Assembly (NCBI GenBank): GCA_040902535.1
Contig: JBBDXD010000010.1
Span: 1-64,000, forward strand
Length of the DNA: 64,000 nucleotides
Source of the DNA: Dehalococcoidia bacterium
GTDB lineage: Bacteria > Chloroflexota > Dehalococcoidia > DSTF01 > JACRBR01
Direction: 5' to 3'
Part shown: positions 59,346 to 64,000 of the stretch, piece by piece
Layout of the letters: every line of letters starts with the position of its first letter
How positions within the stretch are numbered: position 1 is the first letter of the stretch
The notes under the pieces: generated by a model
What the model was told of the DNA's origin: nothing
Seen by the model: only the letters and a program-made list of their open reading frames with translations
The model's database searches: none
Position numbers and translations under genes: made by a program

Positions 59346-61076
59346 CTATGCCCGCCTCAGCGGCAGCCGCGCCCCCACGAGCCCCATGGCCCCTGCGAAC
59401 AGCGCCACCGCCATCCACACATTCAACGCCCCGCGGCCATCAAGGTCGCCGCCCGAACCGGTGTCCGGAGGCCGAATCGTGCCTATCGGGGCGCCGCCGG
59501 GTGCGGCGCCGCCGTCTGGCGGCGTGCCTGGAGCCGCCCCGCCCGGCGTGCAGCCGACCAGGATCGAACCGATCGCGTCTCCTGCCGTCACCACCACGGG
59601 CACACCCTCGGTCGCCGCGAGCGGCGTGATGGTCGATGTGGCGACGCCGGCCGCCGTATCGACAATGATCGGGTTGGCAGTACCGAGCACCTGCACGCTG
59701 AACTGCACTTCGACGCCATCCACGACGGGATTCCCTTCGGCGTCCGACACCGTCGCCGTCACCGACGCCGTGTTCGTCCCGTTGCAGTCGATCGTCGCCG
59801 GAGCGGCAGCCAGCGTCAGCGACGCCGGCGGACCAAGCACCGTGAATTCCAGTTCCGTCACGTCGCCGCCGCTCGCGCCATCGATGATCGTCCCGGCTTC
59901 CTCCGCCTGGCCCGGTCCATCGAGCAGCGTTGCGGTGATCGTCACCGTCCCCGGGTCGTCCGTGCCGCACAGAATGTTCGGCGCTCCAATCCCGAAGCCG
60001 CCCAGGTCAATCGTCGGCGTCAGCGGCGCCGCGACGATCGCAATGTCAGGATCGTCCGTTTCCCACTTCACCAGTGCGCCCGTGACGTCGCGGTCGTCCG
60101 AATCCGCCACGCGCGCCACCAGGATCGTCTTCTCCGGCTTGCCAAGCTCGGCGATGAATTCATCCGCCGTTCCCGGCAGCGGGCAGTCAGTGGCGTCCAG
60201 GCCCGTCTGGATCGCCGGCTCAATCGTCGCCTCTGTCAGCACCCGGAACGTCACTTCGCCCGGCTCGCCGACGCCGATAATCGGCGCGTGGAGGATCACC
60301 AGCTCTTGCTCCGCGCTCACCGTCCCCGGCCCTTCGTCGATCCCTGCAGGTCCGGCGATAATCTGGGCCACGGCGACACCGTTACCGGCTTCACCGATGC
60401 CGTCACAGTCTGTGTCGACGACCGTGTTCGGACCGGCGACGCCGGCGCAAAACAGGTCCTGCGAGTCCCCCACGTCGAAGATCGCGCCGTCGAGGTCCAA
60501 CTCCCAGAAGACCGGCGAGTCGTCATTCACAAAGGCCACGGCGACGGTCCCGCCGTCGACTTCGTGAATCATGTTCGCTTCCAGGTCGATGCCTGCGAAG
60601 TCCGCCGGACGGAGCGTGAACTTCGCGTCGATCGTGCCGTCTCGCGCATCCAGCGAACAAAGAAGTTCGCCGAGGTCGTCCTCGTTCGTGTCGTCGGTTC
60701 CGTCCGTCACCTGGTTGCACTGACCGAAGTTCGGGTCAGGGATCGCGAACTTGTCGTCACGGTCGTTTCGTTGTGAAGCCACAGCGGCGACGATCACGAT
60801 GTTCTCAGGAAAGATGCCGGCGTACGTGTATCCGGCCCCCAGCCCGCCAGCGGCGTGCGGAAAGTTGCACCCGGCCGCGAAGTGAGGGACATCCTGTGCC
60901 GCACCTTCACCGGCAGTACCCGCGAGCAGGATCGTGCAGACGTCGGGCGAGTACGTCACGACCTGCGTCGGCACCGCGCTCGCCCTGGGCGCGCCTCCCA
61001 GCGAAGCGACGCTCAGCGCTACGGCTGCAACCAGTCCAACGGCGCTAATCTTTGTCAGCGTTCGCCAGGTCATCAT
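59346..61076 (-). CDS. PPDTG-anchored surface protein (paralogue of 57347)
   Basis: 576 residues. Signal peptide about 1-35, a large extracellular region with acidic and Cys-containing segments (CTILLAGTAGEG, CNQVTDGTDDTNEDD), then an Ig-like domain (GPPASLTLAAAPATIDCNGT to GDAIGSILVGC) like that of the neighbour. Pro/Gly linker and IRPPDTGSGG (PPDTG at 536-540), a hydrophobic helix and LPLRRA. GGAGGGAGC precedes the ATG at 61076. Starts 42 bp after the next upstream surface gene, so they are likely co-transcribed. Confidence 0.87.
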   Translation of the reverse strand: MMTWRTLTKISAVGLVAAVALSVASLGGAPRASAVPTQVVTYSPDVCTILLAGTAGEGAAQDVPHFAAGCNFPHAAGGLGAGYTYAGIFPENIVIVAAVASQRNDRDDKFAIPDPNFGQCNQVTDGTDDTNEDDLGELLCSLDARDGTIDAKFTLRPADFAGIDLEANMIHEVDGGTVAVAFVNDDSPVFWELDLDGAIFDVGDSQDLFCAGVAGPNTVVDTDCDGIGEAGNGVAVAQIIAGPAGIDEGPGTVSAEQELVILHAPIIGVGEPGEVTFRVLTEATIEPAIQTGLDATDCPLPGTADEFIAELGKPEKTILVARVADSDDRDVTGALVKWETDDPDIAIVAAPLTPTIDLGGFGIGAPNILCGTDDPGTVTITATLLDGPGQAEEAGTIIDGASGGDVTELEFTVLGPPASLTLAAAPATIDCNGTNTASVTATVSDAEGNPVVDGVEVQFSVQVLGTANPIIVDTAAGVATSTITPLAATEGVPVVVTAGDAIGSILVGCTPGGAAPGTPPDGGAAPGGAPIGTIRPPDTGSGGDLDGRGALNVWMAVALFAGAMGLVGARLPLRRA

Positions 61077-61118
61077 GGGCTCCCTCCTGTACCGTCCAAT
61101 ACGTGTCGCCTCGGCGCG

Positions 61119-62123
61119 TTACTGCCGCTTGCCGCGTCGCATGCGCCAGCCCGCGCCCGTCACCGCCGCTCCGCCTACGACCGCCATCAGCGCGATCAGC
61201 AGGCCCTGCGTGCTCACCATCGATGACTCGCCGCCCGAACCTGTCGAGGGAGGCCGTACGCCGCCGGCGCCCGTCCCTCCGCCCGTCGTCGTGGGCGCTG
61301 TACCGCCTCCGGGCGGCGGTGGCGGCGGCGGCTCCGTCGTCCCCGAAGGTGGCGGCGTCTCCCCGCCCGCGCCAGGAGGCGTCGGCGTCGGCGTTGCCGT
61401 GCCGCCCGGACCCTTCGTATTCGTTGGCGTCACCGAACCCGGCGTCGATGTCGAAGTCGCCGTCGGAGCGGTACCGCCCGCGCCCTTCGTGATCGTCGCG
61501 CCTGTGCAGGTCAGGTCCACCGTGCCGCAGTCAAACGCGTAGATGTTCGTGCCCGCAAGGAAACTCAAAATGTCCGTGCCGCTCGTGCTCGTTGATTGGA
61601 AGTCGATCGTCGCAAGCAAACCGGGCTCCGCGGTCAACTCTAACGTGGCACCGTTGCAGAAGATGGTGGCATCGAGGACACCCGCCGTGTTCGGGTTGTC
61701 GCCCTTCGGGAATGACTGCCCGAAGGCCGTGCAGTCCCAACCCGGACCCAGGCTGTTCGGCCCTGCGCCATCGTTCGCGTTCGGGTTGTCGTTCAACGCC
61801 GGCGCGACATCCGGGGCCTCGGGTGCGATGTTGATCGCGCTGTACTGAACGCGTGCGTCGAATGCGTTCGGCGAGCCCTGCGTTTGAAGATAGTTGTCCA
61901 GGCAGACGGCCACCGAGTGGCTCGTGCTGAGTGCCACCGACGAAGTCGGGTCGATCGGATCGCACGGCCGCGTGCCGTTCCCCGGGTTCGCGTCGATGCT
62001 CAAGATGACCCCGGTTGGCAGGCCGGCGGATGCCGGCTCTCTCGACCCGGGAATCCCCGCAAGCACGGCTGTCATCACTATCGATACGACCGCCGCCGCT
62101 GTGACAACGCACAGTTTGCGCAT
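61119..62123 (-). CDS. PPSTG-anchored surface protein with possible cohesin-like region
   Basis: 334 residues from ATG 62123 (AAGGAGGAGAG upstream). Signal peptide about 1-32. Residues about 34-190 carry strands such as VILSIDANPGNG, HSVAVCLDNYLQ, FDARVQYSAINIAPEA and LLATIDFQSTSTSGTDILSF; their order (strand, LxYD-like, growing-in-time DF strand) resembles a cohesin domain, weakly. A long Pro/Thr/Gly region follows and VRPPSTGSGG (PPSTG at 291-295), helix and WRMRRGKRQ end it. Likely anchored by the local sortases. Confidence 0.8.
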   Translation of the reverse strand: MRKLCVVTAAAVVSIVMTAVLAGIPGSREPASAGLPTGVILSIDANPGNGTRPCDPIDPTSSVALSTSHSVAVCLDNYLQTQGSPNAFDARVQYSAINIAPEAPDVAPALNDNPNANDGAGPNSLGPGWDCTAFGQSFPKGDNPNTAGVLDATIFCNGATLELTAEPGLLATIDFQSTSTSGTDILSFLAGTNIYAFDCGTVDLTCTGATITKGAGGTAPTATSTSTPGSVTPTNTKGPGGTATPTPTPPGAGGETPPPSGTTEPPPPPPPGGGTAPTTTGGGTGAGGVRPPSTGSGGESSMVSTQGLLIALMAVVGGAAVTGAGWRMRRGKRQ

Positions 62124-62213
62124 GGCTCTCCTCCTTGACCCGATGCCTGCTGCCATCAATGTGTTCGTGAAGGCGTGGATAAATGACCCGCCACCGGGTC
62201 AAACTGCCGGACT

Positions 62214-62243
62214 TGTATACAGGAGGTACTCTCCTTAAGTCAA
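62214..62243 (-). promoter_or_regulatory. Near-consensus promoter of the two upstream surface genes
   Basis: Minus-strand -35 TTGACT (62238-62243), 18-bp spacer and -10 TATACA (62214-62219). The spacer contains the inverted repeat AGGAG-AGTAC-CTCCT, a possible operator. A hairpin GACCCG-N4-CGGGTC (62185-62200) lies in the leader. Confidence 0.6.
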
Positions 62244-62299
62244 CAGATTGTCACAGCGGCTTCCTGCCGCAATGCCTTGTCAAGTTCACGTTCGCCGCG

Positions 62300-64000
62300 T
62301 CACCACGACCCCAGCGGAGCGCACCGAATGGGCTGCGGCGCGCTCACGAAGATAATCCAGGCTGCCGAGATCAAGTCTCCCGTTGAGTTCAGCGTGCCGT
62401 TCAAATCCATGTCGTGCTGAGGCAGCGCCGTCTGCCCCTTGAACAACACGTTCGCCAGGCTCAGGAAGTCCCCCGTCGAGTTCACGTTGCCGTTGCCGTC
62501 GAAATCGGGACAGCGCACCGGCCGCACGATCCCGTTCGTCGCAGTGAGCGGGATCGATGTCCCCGTAACATCCGTTAACGTCACGCCCGAGAGTGTCGCC
62601 GGCCGCGCCCCCACGCGTGGCATCATCTCAGACACCGAAATGCGCGTGTTCGCGAGGACGCCCGCACCCGCCGGACCAAGTGCCGTTCCGGTCGTTGTGC
62701 AGCTCACATTGATCGAGTCGAGCGCGGGAGCCTTCGTGCGTACACAGGACGACGTGCGCCCCGTCGAACCCAGCCACCCGCCATCGGTCGCCCATGGCAT
62801 CTCCAGGATCACCGGACCCACCGTGTCGCTGGCGCTGTGCGCGATCGCAGGCGTACCGTAACCGCGTTGCACTTCCAGCACGTCCTGTGCGCCGCCCGGG
62901 CCGTCGCCGGTTGCGGACACGAGCCGCACGTATTCGCGTAAACCACCGCTGGTGATCACCAGCGTCCAACCCGTTTCGAACGCCGGATCCTCATCCTTCA
63001 ACAGATCCAGGTCGTTATCAATCAGGTCGGGCAGGTCTTCGTTCACAAGGCCGTCGTTGTCGTTGTCGACGATCGCCTTGATGTCGCTCACCGGCAGTGT
63101 CGTCACAACGCCGTCCACCGCCGAAGAAAGCACCGTCGGCGGCGCCTGGCTCCCCCCGAATTGTCCCGTCGCCGGGAACGTGCTTCCCACCGTGTAGGCG
63201 AACGCGCCGAGCCCGTCCGCGTCATACACCAGGTCGTTCGTGGCATGGGCCGCCGCCGTTGTGCCGTACGCCGCGCGCGCCACGCGCACGCTGTTCGCTT
63301 CCGGCCCTATCACGCCGATGACGGCGCCCGGCGAATGCGAAACCGCGCTCGAACCCCAAAACCCGCGCACAAGCGTCGCGGAACTGCCGCTCTTGGCCGT
63401 GACCGCCATCAGTTCGTGATCCACTCTCATCACGCTGCCCACCGTCACCGCACTCGGCACGGTCGCCGACGTCGCCGACGCATTCATCCCCGTCGATAGC
63501 GTGCCCACGTTCGACCGGTACGTCCGCGCGAGATTCTGCGCCGGTTTGAGTTGTTCCGTGCCGATCTTCAACGAGTTCTGACCCGCGAGCGGCGCCGCAT
63601 TCGACACGCGGATGACGCGGTTTGGCGCCACAAGCTCCGCCAGCGCCGTGTGCGGCACCGCGGCGCCGATCGTGCGCGTCACAAACACGCGCTCCGGCCC
63701 TGCATATACGGGGATCCCATTGGCGTGGCTCGCCGCGCTCGTCCCGCGGTACCCGCGCACGACGGTGATATTCGGCGCCGCAACGCTCGCGATCAGCATC
63801 TCTTCGTTATCTGCCATCGCCGTCCAGCCCGGCTGCAGCGCGCTCGCATTCGCAACCCCCATGGACGTCTGCGTGTCATCGATCGCGCCCGAGAGCGTTA
63901 CGCCGCGATCCCACGGTGCCCCGGCGTCCGTGAGGTATCCCCGTCGCATGCCTGTCGTCGTCAACGTTTCAGGCGCCGGGTCCCACTTGAGCTTGAACTG
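62300..64000 (-). CDS. Large secreted/surface protein with dockerin-like end (5'-truncated by the window)
   Basis: At least 566 residues; the frame is open to position 64000 (QFKLKWDPAPETLTTTGM...), so the start lies outside. Four repeats of the kind [VL]xRG-GT-AxxHa occur (VVRGYRGTSAASHA, LVRGFWGSSAVSHS, VARAAYGTTAAAHA, VQRGYGTPAIAHSA). An Asp-rich DNDNDGLVNEDLPDLIDND stretch suits calcium binding. The last 70 residues hold two dockerin-type loops (DFDGNGNVNSTGDFLSLA and DMDLNGTLNSTGDLISAA) with one extra residue against the classic pattern. Nothing like a PPxTG signal is at its C-terminus. It may bind a cohesin-like partner. Confidence 0.8.
   Translation of the reverse strand, partial: QFKLKWDPAPETLTTTGMRRGYLTDAGAPWDRGVTLSGAIDDTQTSMGVANASALQPGWTAMADNEEMLIASVAAPNITVVRGYRGTSAASHANGIPVYAGPERVFVTRTIGAAVPHTALAELVAPNRVIRVSNAAPLAGQNSLKIGTEQLKPAQNLARTYRSNVGTLSTGMNASATSATVPSAVTVGSVMRVDHELMAVTAKSGSSATLVRGFWGSSAVSHSPGAVIGVIGPEANSVRVARAAYGTTAAAHATNDLVYDADGLGAFAYTVGSTFPATGQFGGSQAPPTVLSSAVDGVVTTLPVSDIKAIVDNDNDGLVNEDLPDLIDNDLDLLKDEDPAFETGWTLVITSGGLREYVRLVSATGDGPGGAQDVLEVQRGYGTPAIAHSASDTVGPVILEMPWATDGGWLGSTGRTSSCVRTKAPALDSINVSCTTTGTALGPAGAGVLANTRISVSEMMPRVGARPATLSGVTLTDVTGTSIPLTATNGIVRPVRCPDFDGNGNVNSTGDFLSLANVLFKGQTALPQHDMDLNGTLNSTGDLISAAWIIFVSAPQPIRCAPLGSW

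Overview
The window is GC-rich (codon third positions and intergenic DNA alike). It carries dense, mostly minus-strand blocks of short operons. Family content suggests a Chloroflexota bacterium, perhaps Dehalococcoidia-like: F420 enzymes (CofE plus F420-dependent NADPH reductase), crotonyl-CoA reductase-type dehydrogenase, class F-like sortases, stand-alone PSP1 protein, SpeD, many GNAT and DinB-like proteins, and TANNNT boxes 6-7 nt before several ATGs. This placement is an inference from gene content; no rRNA is present.

Layout. 1-3.8 kb: a peptide ABC operon (binding protein and two permeases) with a good promoter and a palindromic operator. 3.9-6.5 kb: small membrane proteins, a zinc-finger/LysM protein, and rplJ-rplL behind an attenuator leader. 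6.5-16 kb: acetyltransferases, a methyltransferase, an aldehyde dehydrogenase, hpf, the F420 pair cofE-fno, a ketopantoate reductase-like gene and an SDR, two frameshifted genes and two tRNA-Ser genes. 16-27 kb: membrane proteins, a nucleotidyltransferase/CDP-alcohol transferase pair, mnmA with a phosphoesterase, rsfS, a MerB-like gene, tsaE-thiL, a second phosphoesterase, holB and ricT. 27-32 kb: uppP and a second peptide ABC operon, again without ATPase genes. 32-41.8 kb: crotonyl-CoA reductase-like gene, diacylglycerol kinase-like gene, a 43-residue membrane peptide, FAD oxidoreductase, repeat-rich DNA, an LPSTG surface protein, a two-repeat lipoprotein and citrate synthase. 41.8-54.4 kb: speD behind a long structured leader with a 10-codon ORF, a GxxExxY gene between inverted CACAGAG repeats, plsY, a 2-hydroxyacid dehydrogenase, lysA, an S41 protease, tsaB, ndk and gyrA.

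54.7-64 kb is a cell-surface island, all on the minus strand. It holds three different class F-like sortases, three secreted proteins that end in a PP[DS]TG motif plus membrane helix plus basic tail, and a partial dockerin-like protein. The third PPxTG protein has a possible cohesin-like region. Together they look like a surface-assembly system using a proline-shifted sorting signal.

The most unusual items are the sortase/PPxTG/dockerin island, the GxxExxY gene with 26-bp terminal inverted repeats, the speD leader with its short ORF and hairpins, the rplJ leader with an 8-bp antiterminator match, and several families of intergenic repeats.
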